From: Limiplasma sp031556335
GTDB lineage: Bacteria; Bacillota; Clostridia; Christensenellales; Aristaeellaceae
NCBI GenBank assembly: GCA_031556335.1
Contig: JAVBTE010000196.1
Span: 1 to 18,390 of the forward strand
DNA: 18,390 bases
Direction: 5' to 3'
The notes under the pieces are model-generated. The model saw nothing but the letters and a program-made list of their open reading frames with translations. It searched no databases and was not told the origin of the DNA. Positions 1 through 7,328 of the stretch are shown here, in pieces (position 1 is the first letter of the stretch; each line of letters opens with the position of its first letter). Both the position numbers and the translations under genes were made by a program.

Positions 1-24
1 CACTAAGAAAGGCAGGGCATCCTG

Positions 25-1098
25 ATGCAAGGAATTTTGATCGGGGCGGGCGTTTTGGGCTCGCTGGGATTGATCTTTGGGCTTTTGTTGACCTGGATCA
101 GCAAGGTGTTTGCCGTGCCGGTGAATCCACAACTGGAGGACGTGCGGGCCGCTTTGCCCGGCGCCAACTGCGGCGGCTGCGGGTATGCGGGCTGCGACGC
201 TTTGGCGGACGCCATCGTGGAAGGGTTGGCCCCCATCGGCGCCTGCCCGGTGGGGGGGAGCGCCGTGGCGGATCAGATTGCCGCCATTTTGGGCATGGAA
301 AAAACCCCGGAACAGGTGCGCAATGTGGCCACGGTGGTTTGCCAGGGCGCGCTGGACCGCTGCAAAAATAAGTTTGATTACAGCGGCATTTCCGATTGCG
401 TGGCGGCCACGCTGGTGAACGACGGAAACCGGGCCTGCCGCTATGCCTGCCTGGGCCTTGGCACCTGCGCGAAAACCTGCCAGTTTGGCGCTATCCATAT
501 GGACGAACGGATGAAAATTGCCGTGGTGGACCCCGAAAAATGCCAAAGTTGCGGCGCGTGCGTCGCGGCGTGCCCCAAGCATGTGCTGAGCCTGCAACCG
601 GAAACGGTTCCCGTGCGGCTGCTTTGCCGGGCCGCCGAGGAAGGCTATCTGGTGGGGGACAACTGCAAAATTGGCTGCGTGGGCTGCGAAATTTGCGCCA
701 AGCAGTGCAAATTCGGGGCCATTACCATGGAAGGCAACCTGCCCAAGTTTGACATGAGCAAGTGCGTGGGCTGCATGGTGTGCGCGGATGTGTGTCCCAC
801 CGGCGCGATCTGGGCGGATTACGACCACCGCAAGATTGCGCGGATCGACCGCAAGGAATGCATCGGCTGCGGTATTTGCAAAAAAATCTGCCAGTTTGCG
901 GCCATTTCCGGCGAGCGCAAGACCGCCCACGAGGTAACAGCCGCCTGTACAGGCTGCGGCGCTTGCGCGCCCAAATGCCCGCAGCACTGCATTACCATGC
1001 GGGTGCGGGAGCATGTGCGGGACGCCAACGCGAAGATCGGAACCGATTTTACGGAACCTGCCATTCCGGCCCGGGCGGCGGAAACGGCAAAGGAGTAA
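25..1098 (+). CDS. rnfB: Rnf electron transport complex subunit B (RnfB)
   Basis: RnfB is the iron-sulfur subunit of the Rnf complex, which couples ferredoxin oxidation to NAD reduction and ion pumping at the membrane. The 357-residue product starts with a hydrophobic anchor (about residues 4-30). A cluster domain follows with Cys49, Cys52, Cys57 and Cys74 (CGGCGYAGC). Six ferredoxin-like cysteine groups come next: 138-152, 173-183, 214-228, 247-257, 279-289 and 308-318. The high cluster number is typical of the long RnfB of clostridia and acetogens. The ATG follows a modest GAAAGG at positions 7-12. A TAA at 4-6 may be the end of an upstream gene; rnfA would be expected there from the usual rnfCDGEAB order, but the remaining bases cannot show it. 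proC follows after six bases, so the two are probably co-transcribed. Confidence 0.96.
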   Translation: MQGILIGAGVLGSLGLIFGLLLTWISKVFAVPVNPQLEDVRAALPGANCGGCGYAGCDALADAIVEGLAPIGACPVGGSAVADQIAAILGMEKTPEQVRNVATVVCQGALDRCKNKFDYSGISDCVAATLVNDGNRACRYACLGLGTCAKTCQFGAIHMDERMKIAVVDPEKCQSCGACVAACPKHVLSLQPETVPVRLLCRAAEEGYLVGDNCKIGCVGCEICAKQCKFGAITMEGNLPKFDMSKCVGCMVCADVCPTGAIWADYDHRKIARIDRKECIGCGICKKICQFAAISGERKTAHEVTAACTGCGACAPKCPQHCITMRVREHVRDANAKIGTDFTEPAIPARAAETAKE

Positions 1099-1104
1099 AA
1101 AGGG

Positions 1105-1932
1105 ATGGCTGCGATGAAACTGGGATTTATCGGCGCGGGCAACATGGCGGGGGCCATTGTGAAAGGCGTTGTGGAAAGCGGATTTTTGCCGGCAGACCAG
1201 GTGATGGTCTACGATGTGAACGAGGCTGTCTCCGCAAAGCTGCAAGAGCGGTTTCAGGTGCGGGTGGCCGAAAGCAATCCGTCGCTGGTGGAAGCCTGCG
1301 ACGTGATTGTGCTGGCGGTGAAGCCTGTGTATCTGAAACAGGTGCTGATGGAAGTGCGGCCCTTTGTCCAAGGCAAAAAGGTGGTTTCCATCGCCGCAGG
1401 CTGGACCACCCATATGCTGACCAACCTTTTGGACGAGGTGAGCGGCGCGCAGGTGCTGCGGGTAATGCCCAACACGCCGGCCATGATCGGGGAGGGGTAC
1501 ACGGCCTTTTGCGCCGAGCATACCTTGGACGAGGCCACCTTTGACTGGGTGAACCGTCTATTTCAAACCCTGGGGGAGACCCAGGTGTTTCCGGAACGGC
1601 TGTTTGACGCGGTGATTGCGGTAAGCGGCAGCAGCCCGGCCTACGTGTACATGTTTATGGAGGCCATGGCGGACGGCGCCGTAAAGCTGGGCATGCCCCG
1701 AAAGGATGCCTACCGCGCGGCGGCCCAGGCGGTGCTTGGGGCCGCGAAAATGGTGCTGGAAACGGGGGAACACCCCGGCAAGCTGAAAGACGACGTTTGT
1801 TCCCCCGGGGGAACTACCATCGAGGCTGTGGACATGTTGGAGCGCAAGGGCCTGCGGGGCGCGGTGCTTGCGGCCATGGAGGCTTGCGGGCAAAAGAGCC
1901 GCCAAATGGCGGACGATCAACAGAAGGCGTGA
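1105..1932 (+). CDS. proC: Pyrroline-5-carboxylate reductase
   Basis: This enzyme catalyses the last step of proline synthesis, the NAD(P)H-dependent reduction of pyrroline-5-carboxylate, in the cytoplasm. The 275-residue product has an N-terminal Rossmann nucleotide site (GFIGAGNMAGA, about residues 6-16). Its C-terminal half carries the helical dimer domain with SGSSPAYVYMF and the family signature VCSPGGTTIEAV. The length is normal for the family. The ATG at 1105 is chosen because AAGGAG at 1090-1095, overlapping the rnfB stop, sits nine bases upstream; the in-frame ATG at 1114 would be too far away. rnhA follows after eight bases. The link to rnfB looks like operon packing rather than a shared pathway. 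Confidence 0.96.
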   Translation: MAAMKLGFIGAGNMAGAIVKGVVESGFLPADQVMVYDVNEAVSAKLQERFQVRVAESNPSLVEACDVIVLAVKPVYLKQVLMEVRPFVQGKKVVSIAAGWTTHMLTNLLDEVSGAQVLRVMPNTPAMIGEGYTAFCAEHTLDEATFDWVNRLFQTLGETQVFPERLFDAVIAVSGSSPAYVYMFMEAMADGAVKLGMPRKDAYRAAAQAVLGAAKMVLETGEHPGKLKDDVCSPGGTTIEAVDMLERKGLRGAVLAAMEACGQKSRQMADDQQKA

Positions 1933-1940
1933 GGCATTCA

Positions 1941-2483
1941 ATGGCGGAAGGAAGCAAAACCGTACAAATCTACACGGACGGAGCCTGCTCCGGCAATCCG
2001 GGGCCCGGGGGATGGGGCGCGATCCTCAGCTTTCAGGGCAAAACCAAGGAGATGTCCGGGCACATGCCCAACACCACCAACAACCGCATGGAGCTTTTCG
2101 CGGTGATCAGCGCGCTGGGGGCCTTGAAGGAGCCTTGCGTGGTAGAGGTGTATTCCGATTCCAGCTATACCGTAAACGCCTTCAATGACGACTGGATCGG
2201 CAACTGGCAGAAAAACGGATGGCTGACCAGCGCCAAAAAGCCCGTGGAAAACAGCGATTTATGGAAATTGCTGCTGATTTTGATCAAAAAACAGAAGGCC
2301 GTAACCTTTCATAAGGTAAAAGGCCATTCCGACCATCCCGAGAACAACCGCTGTGATGAACTGGCCAGGGCGGCCATCCGGGAATACCGCCGGATGAACG
2401 GGGAAGAGGAAGAAGAAACGGCTGCCTCGTCGCCGGTGGCGGGGGCTGTAACGACGGCGGAAATGAAGCCCGGAATGGTTTGA
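1941..2483 (+). CDS. rnhA: Ribonuclease HI
   Basis: Ribonuclease HI cuts the RNA strand of RNA/DNA hybrids and needs divalent metal ions. The 180-residue product shows the full active site: Asp13 in YTDGACSGNPG, Glu51 in NNRMEL, Asp73 in YSDSS, His129 in VKGHSDHPENNRCDE, and Asp139. This is the classic bacterial RnhA type with a basic handle region (about residues 84-101). After the catalytic domain ends near residue 152 there is an extra tail of about 28 residues with six Glu in a row of seven, then a low-complexity Ala/Ser/Thr stretch. The reading frame is open further upstream, but that part overlaps proC. The ATG at 1941, eight bases after the proC stop and behind GTGAGG, gives the expected N-terminus. 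Confidence 0.95.
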   Translation: MAEGSKTVQIYTDGACSGNPGPGGWGAILSFQGKTKEMSGHMPNTTNNRMELFAVISALGALKEPCVVEVYSDSSYTVNAFNDDWIGNWQKNGWLTSAKKPVENSDLWKLLLILIKKQKAVTFHKVKGHSDHPENNRCDELARAAIREYRRMNGEEEEETAASSPVAGAVTTAEMKPGMV

Positions 2484-2507
2484 TTGGTCTGATAAAATGC
2501 CTGGCTT

Positions 2508-2549
2508 GGCGGCGCTTTCTTTGCGAAAAGAAGGCGTCGCTTTGTGTTG
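2508..2549 (+). terminator. Probable terminator after rnhA
   Basis: A 14-bp stem (2508-2521 with 2528-2541) includes a few G-U pairs and closes on the loop TGCGAA. It is followed by a T-rich but interrupted tail (TTTGTGTTG). It lies 25 bases past the rnhA stop and would end the rnfB-proC-rnhA transcript. The weak T tract lowers certainty. The rest of the gap to the recombinase promoter (2550-2627) shows nothing I recognise. Confidence 0.6.
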
Positions 2550-2627
2550 CTGTGGTGTGGGTTTTTATGTTTCCGGGCGAACAGCAGAACGAAATAGGGG
2601 GAACGGTAAAAGCCTGATGGAAAAGCC

Positions 2628-2656
2628 TTGACAGGGTTGCTTTCCTGTGCTAAAAT
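2628..2656 (+). promoter_or_regulatory. Strong sigma-A promoter of the recombinase gene
   Basis: A perfect -35 box TTGACA (2628-2633) is separated by exactly 17 bases from the -10 box TAAAAT (2651-2656). The expected transcription start is near 2663, inside the left arm of the inverted repeat at 2660-2701. The gene start at 2723 is about 60 bases downstream. Confidence 0.8.
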
Positions 2657-2659
2657 AAA

Positions 2660-2701
2660 TCCATACTATTCGCTAAAGAACACTTTTACGAATAGTATGG
2701 A
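2660..2701. repeat. Perfect 13-bp inverted repeat at the recombinase transcription start
   Basis: The arms TCCATACTATTCG (2660-2672) and CGAATAGTATGGA (2689-2701) are exact reverse complements separated by 16 bases. Part of the spacer (AAAG and CTTT) could extend the pairing after a two-base mismatch. The repeat starts three bases after the -10 box and ends just before the ribosome binding site. It could therefore be an operator, a hairpin at the 5' end of the mRNA, or a recombination site with two 13-bp arms. There is no T tract, so a simple terminator is unlikely. Confidence 0.85.
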
Positions 2702-2722
2702 CTTGAAAAGGATGGTTCGCCT

Positions 2723-3880
2723 ATGCCTGCATCCAAACTTTCCTATCAGGAACAAATTGCCCTGGAGCGTACCGCCAAGGTTCGGGACATGCTCAAAACC
2801 CTGCCGTCGGCCTGTTCCGATTTTATCCGCAGCATCGCCATGACCACCAGCCCGCTCACCCGCATGGCGTACACGATCGATTTAGGGGCGTTTTTCGACT
2901 ACCTAACCAGGGAACAACCCTATTTTGCCTCCAAAACGGTCCAGGAGATCGCCGACGCGGATTTGGACCGGGTCACTCCCAGGGACATTCAGGGCTTTGC
3001 GGATTATTTGACGCTGTACTATAAAGACGACGGCGAAAAAGGCCTGCTGGACCAGCAGAAGATTTTGCGCAACCATGAAAGCGGCGTGATGCGCAAACTT
3101 TCCACCTTGCGCTCCTTTTTCGATTATTTGTACCGGGCCGAACGGGTCGGCGGCAACGTGGCGTCGCTCATTGCTTTGCCAAAGCTGCATGAAAAACCCA
3201 TTTTGCATTTGCAAGGCGAAGAAGTCAGCCGCCTTTTGGATGCCGCTTTCCTGGGCGAAAATCTATCGCCCACGCAAAAGCGGTATCATCGCATAACCTA
3301 TTTACGGGATTACGCCATGCTGATGCTTTTCTTGGGCACGGGCATCCGGGTCAGCGAATGCGTGGGCCTGAATGTGGAGGATCTCGATTTTGAAGCCATG
3401 GCGCTTTTGGTGACCCGCAAGGGCGGAAACCAGGTGATTTTGTACTTTCCCAGAGAGGTGGCCGATGCGCTTGAGGCCTATTTGGCCAAGCGAAGCGAGC
3501 TTTCGCCCCAAAAAGGCGAGGAAAACGCGCTATTTTTGTCCATGCAAAACCGGCGAATGACCCAGCGGGCCGTGCAGCTGATGGTGAAAAAATATAGCCT
3601 GTTGGCGGTGCCCTTGAAGAAGAAAATGAGCCCGCACAAGCTTCGCAGCACCTACGCCACCCATTTGTACCAGGAAACCGAGGACATTTACCTGGTGGCC
3701 GAAGCCCTGGGCCATTCCGACGTGAACACCACCCGCAAGCATTACGCGGCCATGAGCGACCGCAGGCGCAGGGAAGCGGCCCAAAACGTTCATTTGCCCT
3801 CCTCCCCTGCCGGGCCTGCCGATGTAAAAAAACCGGAGGATGAAAATAACGGCATGGAGCCCTCGCCGTCAAATTTGTAG
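2723..3880 (+). CDS. Tyrosine recombinase (XerC/XerD-like)
   Basis: This is a site-specific recombinase of the phage-integrase/Xer family, which cuts and rejoins DNA through a covalent phosphotyrosine. The 385-residue product has an N-terminal core-binding (SAM-like) domain at about residues 30-155 and a catalytic domain at about 165-345. All catalytic residues are present: Arg209 (GTGIRVSE), Lys233 (TRKGG), His305 and Arg308 (HKLR), His331 (GHSD) and Tyr341 (KHYAAM). It is longer than XerC/XerD (about 300) because of an N-terminal extension and a Pro-rich, acidic C-terminal tail after about residue 355. The ATG at 2723 follows AAAGGA (2707-2712) with ten bases between. lexA lies 93 bases downstream on the same strand. 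No integrated element or att duplication is visible, so it may be a resident Xer-type enzyme. Its exact role is not known from sequence. Confidence 0.9.
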   Translation: MPASKLSYQEQIALERTAKVRDMLKTLPSACSDFIRSIAMTTSPLTRMAYTIDLGAFFDYLTREQPYFASKTVQEIADADLDRVTPRDIQGFADYLTLYYKDDGEKGLLDQQKILRNHESGVMRKLSTLRSFFDYLYRAERVGGNVASLIALPKLHEKPILHLQGEEVSRLLDAAFLGENLSPTQKRYHRITYLRDYAMLMLFLGTGIRVSECVGLNVEDLDFEAMALLVTRKGGNQVILYFPREVADALEAYLAKRSELSPQKGEENALFLSMQNRRMTQRAVQLMVKKYSLLAVPLKKKMSPHKLRSTYATHLYQETEDIYLVAEALGHSDVNTTRKHYAAMSDRRRREAAQNVHLPSSPAGPADVKKPEDENNGMEPSPSNL

Positions 3881-3893
3881 AAACATTTGTTCG
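3880..3893. promoter_or_regulatory. Candidate LexA (SOS) box upstream of lexA
   Basis: GAAACATTTGTTCG matches 11 of 14 positions of the Gram-positive LexA site CGAACATATGTTCG, including a perfect right half (GTTCG). It begins at the last base of the recombinase stop codon and lies about 20 bases upstream of the lexA -35 box. Self-regulation of lexA is the rule in Firmicutes, and this LexA has a B. subtilis-like DNA-binding domain. The position upstream of the -35 box is less common than an overlap with the promoter. Confidence 0.55.
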
Positions 3894-3911
3894 TTTTTGT
3901 GTCGGAAAGTC

Positions 3912-3940
3912 TTGCAAAACAACAAATGCTGTGCTATTCT
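3912..3940 (+). promoter_or_regulatory. Probable lexA promoter
   Basis: The -35 box TTGCAA (3912-3917) and -10 box TATTCT (3935-3940) are separated by 17 bases. The expected start is near 3947, giving a leader of about 27 bases before the lexA ATG. Confidence 0.6.
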
Positions 3941-3951
3941 ATCAATAGAAT
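3936..3951. repeat. 16-bp palindrome over the lexA -10 box
   Basis: ATTCTAT and ATAGAAT flank a central CA as an exact 7-bp inverted repeat. It covers the -10 box and the expected transcription start, the usual place for a repressor site. It does not match the LexA box, so it may be a second operator or an AT-rich coincidence. Confidence 0.5.
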
Positions 3952-3973
3952 TTGATCCAAGGATGTGAATGCC

Positions 3974-4582
3974 ATGAGCAACCCACGGGGCGACAGCCAG
4001 GCCCGCATTTTGGAATACATCCAGAAAGCCACCAAAGAAAAGGGATATCCCCCTTCTGTGCGTGAAATTTGCGACGCCACGGGGCTCAAGTCCACGTCTA
4101 CCGTGCATGGGCATCTGCTCCGCCTGCAAAAAAAGGGGCTGCTTAACCGCGATTCCATGAAGCCCAGGGCCATTTCCGTGCCCACCTCCCCGGCGGCCCA
4201 GGACACCGACGCCACCCCTGTTCCCGTGGTTGGCTATGTCGCCGCGGGCGCGCCCATTCTGGCTGCGGAAAACATTGAGGAATATGTGGCGCTGCCCCAA
4301 ACCATGCTTGGCGAAGGCGAGCACTATGTGCTGCGGGTGCGGGGCGAAAGCATGATCGACGCTGGCATTTTAAGCGGCGACTATGTGGTGGTGAAAAAGC
4401 AGCCCACCGCATACAATGGGGATATCGTCGTGGCCATGATTGAGGATGAGGCCACCGTAAAGCGGTATTACCGGGAAAACGGCATGTTCCGCCTACAACC
4501 CGAAAACCGGAGCATGCAGCCTATTTTTGCCACGGAAGTGACTATTTTGGGCAAGGTGGTTTCCCTATACCGAAAAATGTAA
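3974..4582 (+). CDS. lexA: LexA, SOS response repressor
   Basis: LexA represses DNA-damage genes and cuts itself when RecA filaments form. The 202-residue product has an N-terminal winged helix-turn-helix (about residues 1-65, with GYPPSVREI and STSTVHGHLLRL), close to the B. subtilis type. A linker follows, then a C-terminal peptidase-like domain. The self-cleavage site is Ala91-Gly92 in YVAAGAP. The catalytic pair is Ser126 (RGESM) and Lys163 (ATVKRYY). I prefer ATG 3974 to the in-frame GTG at 3965: AAGGA (3959-3963) is ten bases from the ATG but only one base from the GTG. mgtC follows after 48 bases with no visible terminator, so lexA may head an operon with mgtC and psuKG. Confidence 0.96.
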   Translation: MSNPRGDSQARILEYIQKATKEKGYPPSVREICDATGLKSTSTVHGHLLRLQKKGLLNRDSMKPRAISVPTSPAAQDTDATPVPVVGYVAAGAPILAAENIEEYVALPQTMLGEGEHYVLRVRGESMIDAGILSGDYVVVKKQPTAYNGDIVVAMIEDEATVKRYYRENGMFRLQPENRSMQPIFATEVTILGKVVSLYRKM

Positions 4583-4630
4583 TGCTCCCCTCTCCTTTCG
4601 ATTCCCCCACTTTTGCAAGGAGGATGTTGG

Positions 4631-5317
4631 TTGGCCTGGTGGGAAGCTTGCCTCCGTTTGCTTTTGGCGGTTGTTGTGGGCTGTGCGATCGGCATTGACC
4701 GGGAACGCAAAAACCGGCCCGCCGGCATGCGGACCCATGTGTTGGTTTGTTTGGGCGCGGCGATGATCGCCATCATAGAGCGGCTGATGATTGCCGATAC
4801 TATGGCCCTGAACCTTGGCGAAGCATCGACCGGCGTGACGCTCAGCTATGGCCGCATCAGCGCCCAGGTGGTCAGCGGCATCGGGTTTTTGGGTGCCGGC
4901 ACCATTTTCGTCAGTCAAAAAAAGGTGGGCGGCCTGACCACCGCCGCCTCCTTGTGGAATGTGGCATGCCTTGGGCTGGCCACGGGAATGGGCTATTATC
5001 TGGTGGCCATTGCCGGGTGCGGCATCGTTATCCTGACCCTCAGCCTTTTGCAGCGCCTGGTAAAGGTCAACGCCATGAAGCATGTGGAGATCAAATTCAT
5101 CCACCGCATGGAGACCCTGGCCTTTATCAACGACTATTTTCAAAGCGTGGGCGTGCGGGTGCTGGACGTGGATTTTCACGTGGAGAACAAAGGAAAGTTC
5201 AACCTCTATACCAACATTTATACCTTGGATATGCAAGGAAAAACCAGCTACCGGGACATCGTCTCCAAGCTTTCCGAGCACGCCAATATCCAGGGTATTC
5301 GAACCCGCAACACATAA
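4631..5317 (+). CDS. MgtC/SapB family membrane protein
   Basis: MgtC-family proteins are inner-membrane proteins linked to magnesium limitation, acid stress and ATP synthase control in several bacteria; the exact role in Clostridia is unclear. The 228-residue product carries the family's hallmark motifs: GIDRERKNRPAGMRTHVLV near residues 20-38 and QVVSGIGFLGAGTIF with KVGGLTTAASLW after it. It has four or five hydrophobic segments in the first about 145 residues, then a soluble C-terminal domain that resembles the ACT-like tail of longer MgtC proteins. The start is taken as TTG 4631 because AAGGAGG (4617-4623) is seven bases upstream. An earlier in-frame TTG at 4613 precedes that site and would lack one. 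psuK begins 15 bases after the stop. Confidence 0.88.
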   Translation: MAWWEACLRLLLAVVVGCAIGIDRERKNRPAGMRTHVLVCLGAAMIAIIERLMIADTMALNLGEASTGVTLSYGRISAQVVSGIGFLGAGTIFVSQKKVGGLTTAASLWNVACLGLATGMGYYLVAIAGCGIVILTLSLLQRLVKVNAMKHVEIKFIHRMETLAFINDYFQSVGVRVLDVDFHVENKGKFNLYTNIYTLDMQGKTSYRDIVSKLSEHANIQGIRTRNT

Positions 5318-5332
5318 CCGGGGAGGCCGTGT

Positions 5333-6283
5333 ATGGCTCGGCATCAAATGACCGTGGTGGGCGCAAGCAACGTGGACATCATCGCAACCTCCGGCGCGCC
5401 GCTCATCGAAAGCGACTCCAATCCCGGCCGGGTGCGCACCGGCTTTGGCGGCGTGGGCCGGAACATCGCCGAAAACCTGGCCCGGATGGACCAGCAAATC
5501 CGTTTCATCACCGCCTATGGCGACGACCCCTTTACCCTGTCCCTTCAAGCGCAAGCCGGGGAACTGGGCCTGGACATATCCCAAAGCCTGTGCGCCAAGG
5601 ATGTTTCCAGTTCTCTGTACATCTGCGTGAACCAGCCGGACGGCGAAATGGCCGTGGCCATTAACGACATGGAGGTTTGCGGCCTGCTGACCCCGGCGTT
5701 TATCAAGGACAAGCTAGATGCGCTAAACGCAGCCGAAGCGGTGGTGCTGGACGCCAATCTTCCGGAAGAAACCCTTGCTTATCTTGGAAACCGCTGCACC
5801 GCGCCCCTGTTTGTGGATACCGTGTCTACCAAAAAGGCGGAAAAGCTGCGGGGCATGTTGGGCCGGCTGACGGGCATCAAAACCAACCGGTACGAGGCGG
5901 AACTGCTGACAAGGCAAGAGGTGCGAACCCCGGAAGACGCAAAGCTCGCCGCCCGGGCCTTTCACCGGATGGGCATCAAGGTGGTATTCATTACCCTGGG
6001 CAGCCTGGGGGCCTTTGTTTCCCTGGGGCAAGAATGCGCCAGCATGCCCACCCTGGCAAAACGGCTGGTAAGCACCACCGGCTGCGGGGACGCCTTTTTC
6101 GCTGGCGCTTTGTGCGCATTGCTGGACGGCGGAAACAGCGAGGCGGTGCTGCGCCAGGGGCTGGTCGCGGCGGCCATTTGCGCCGAGGACCCCTGCGCCG
6201 TGTCCCCCGCCATCAGCCCGGAGGCCATTGCCCGGCGCATGGAACAAGTACGCGAGGAGGTTGCTATTCATGGCTCTTGCTGA
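5333..6283 (+). CDS. psuK: Pseudouridine kinase (PfkB family)
   Basis: This PfkB-type sugar kinase is predicted to phosphorylate pseudouridine to pseudouridine 5'-phosphate, the first step of pseudouridine breakdown. The 316-residue length matches PsuK. The N-terminal half has the substrate-binding region GASNVD followed by GFGGVGRNIAENLARM (about residues 38-52). The C-terminal half has the PfkB signature STTGCGDAFFAGA with catalytic Asp253; a Cys replaces the usual Ala of TGAGD. The substrate is inferred from the neighbour: the psuG reading frame overlaps by 14 bases, and this gene pair is a known pathway unit. GGGGAGG at 5320-5326, six bases before the ATG, fixes the start. Without psuG the family alone would leave other nucleosides or sugars possible. 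Confidence 0.9.
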   Translation: MARHQMTVVGASNVDIIATSGAPLIESDSNPGRVRTGFGGVGRNIAENLARMDQQIRFITAYGDDPFTLSLQAQAGELGLDISQSLCAKDVSSSLYICVNQPDGEMAVAINDMEVCGLLTPAFIKDKLDALNAAEAVVLDANLPEETLAYLGNRCTAPLFVDTVSTKKAEKLRGMLGRLTGIKTNRYEAELLTRQEVRTPEDAKLAARAFHRMGIKVVFITLGSLGAFVSLGQECASMPTLAKRLVSTTGCGDAFFAGALCALLDGGNSEAVLRQGLVAAAICAEDPCAVSPAISPEAIARRMEQVREEVAIHGSC

Positions 6284-7196
6284 TTATTTGCAGGTTTCCG
6301 CCGAGGTGCAAAGCGCCGTTCAGGAAGGAAAGCCTGTGGTCGCCCTGGAATCCACCATCATCTCCCACGGCATGCCCTATCCGCAAAACGTGGAAACCGC
6401 CCTGCTGGTGGAAAAAACCGTGCGCGAAAACGGCGCGGTGCCAGCCACCATCGCCCTTTTGCACGGAAAAATGTGCGTGGGCATTTCGCCGGAAGAAATT
6501 GAATATTTGGGCAAAAAGGGCCTTGCCGTTACCAAGGCAAGCCGCCGGGATTTGCCGGTGCTTTTGTCCAGCGGCGCGGACGGGGCCACCACCGTGGCCA
6601 CCACCATGATCGCCGCCGCCCTGGCCGGGGTCAAAATTTTTGCCACAGGCGGCATTGGCGGCGTGCACCGGGGGGCGGAAACCACCATGGACATTTCCGC
6701 CGACCTGGAAGAATTAGGCCGCACCAACGTATCCGTCGTCTGCGCCGGGGCCAAGTCCATTCTGGACCTGGGGCTGACGCTGGAATACCTGGAAACCAAA
6801 GGCGTGCCTGTGATTGGCTACCAAACCGCGGAACTGCCCGCGTTTTACTGCCGCAAAAGCGGCTTTCCGGTGGACTACCGGCTGGATACCCCCGAGGAGA
6901 TCGCGGCGGCGATCCGGGCCAAGGAAGCATGCGGCCTAGCGGGGGGCATGCTGATCGCCAACCCCATTCCCGAAGCGGCCGCCATGCCGGAAGAAGCCAT
7001 GGGCGCCTGCATCGACCAGGCCGTGCGCGCCGCCCAGGAAAACGGCGTGAAGGGAAAAGAAATCACCCCGTTCCTGCTGGATAAAATCAAGACCCTTACC
7101 GAAGGAAAATCGTTGCAAGCCAACATTCAACTGGTGCTGAACAACGCCAGGCTCGGGGCGGCCATCGCCAAAGCCCTCTGCGCGCAAAGCCGGTAA
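6270..7196 (+). CDS. psuG: Pseudouridine-5'-phosphate glycosidase
   Basis: PsuG splits the C-C glycosidic bond of pseudouridine 5'-phosphate to give uracil and ribose 5-phosphate. The 308-residue product keeps the residues known from the E. coli enzyme at a constant offset of four: Glu27 (ALESTIISHG), Lys89, Asp145 (DISADLEEL), the Schiff-base Lys162 (AGAKSILDL) and Asn285 (QANIQLVLNNARLGAAI). The ATG at 6270 follows AGGAGG (6255-6260) with nine bases between and lies inside the end of psuK, which suggests coupled translation. The reading frame is open further upstream, but that part overlaps psuK without a site. No terminator is visible straight after the gene. Confidence 0.96.
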   Translation: MALADYLQVSAEVQSAVQEGKPVVALESTIISHGMPYPQNVETALLVEKTVRENGAVPATIALLHGKMCVGISPEEIEYLGKKGLAVTKASRRDLPVLLSSGADGATTVATTMIAAALAGVKIFATGGIGGVHRGAETTMDISADLEELGRTNVSVVCAGAKSILDLGLTLEYLETKGVPVIGYQTAELPAFYCRKSGFPVDYRLDTPEEIAAAIRAKEACGLAGGMLIANPIPEAAAMPEEAMGACIDQAVRAAQENGVKGKEITPFLLDKIKTLTEGKSLQANIQLVLNNARLGAAIAKALCAQSR

Positions 7197-7328
7197 CAAA
7201 AGCCTTTTCTCTCTCTTCTCAAAACGCTCGACCGCACCCATACCGCCGCGTGCCCTGTCCGGACGCGCCGACACTTCATTCTCATCAGCGGCAACGCCGC
7301 CCATTCAAATGATAAAGTGGTGACAACA

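Noticed and set aside
2660..2701. CRISPR-like or IS terminal repeat
   Set aside because: There is only one inverted pair, no further copies in the window, and no transposase or target duplication nearby.
2628..2843. 71-residue plus-strand frame before the recombinase
   Set aside because: It starts in the -35 box of the promoter, so it could not be translated from that transcript, and it overlaps the recombinase gene.
4565..5584. Minus-strand open frame (339 residues) across mgtC and psuK
   Set aside because: Both genes on the plus strand have clear family motifs and ribosome binding sites; the antisense frame has neither.
7197..7328. Possible promoter or terminator between psuG and the 174-residue gene
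   Set aside because: Only a weak GCGT/ACGC pairing and no -10/-35 pair with proper spacing could be found.
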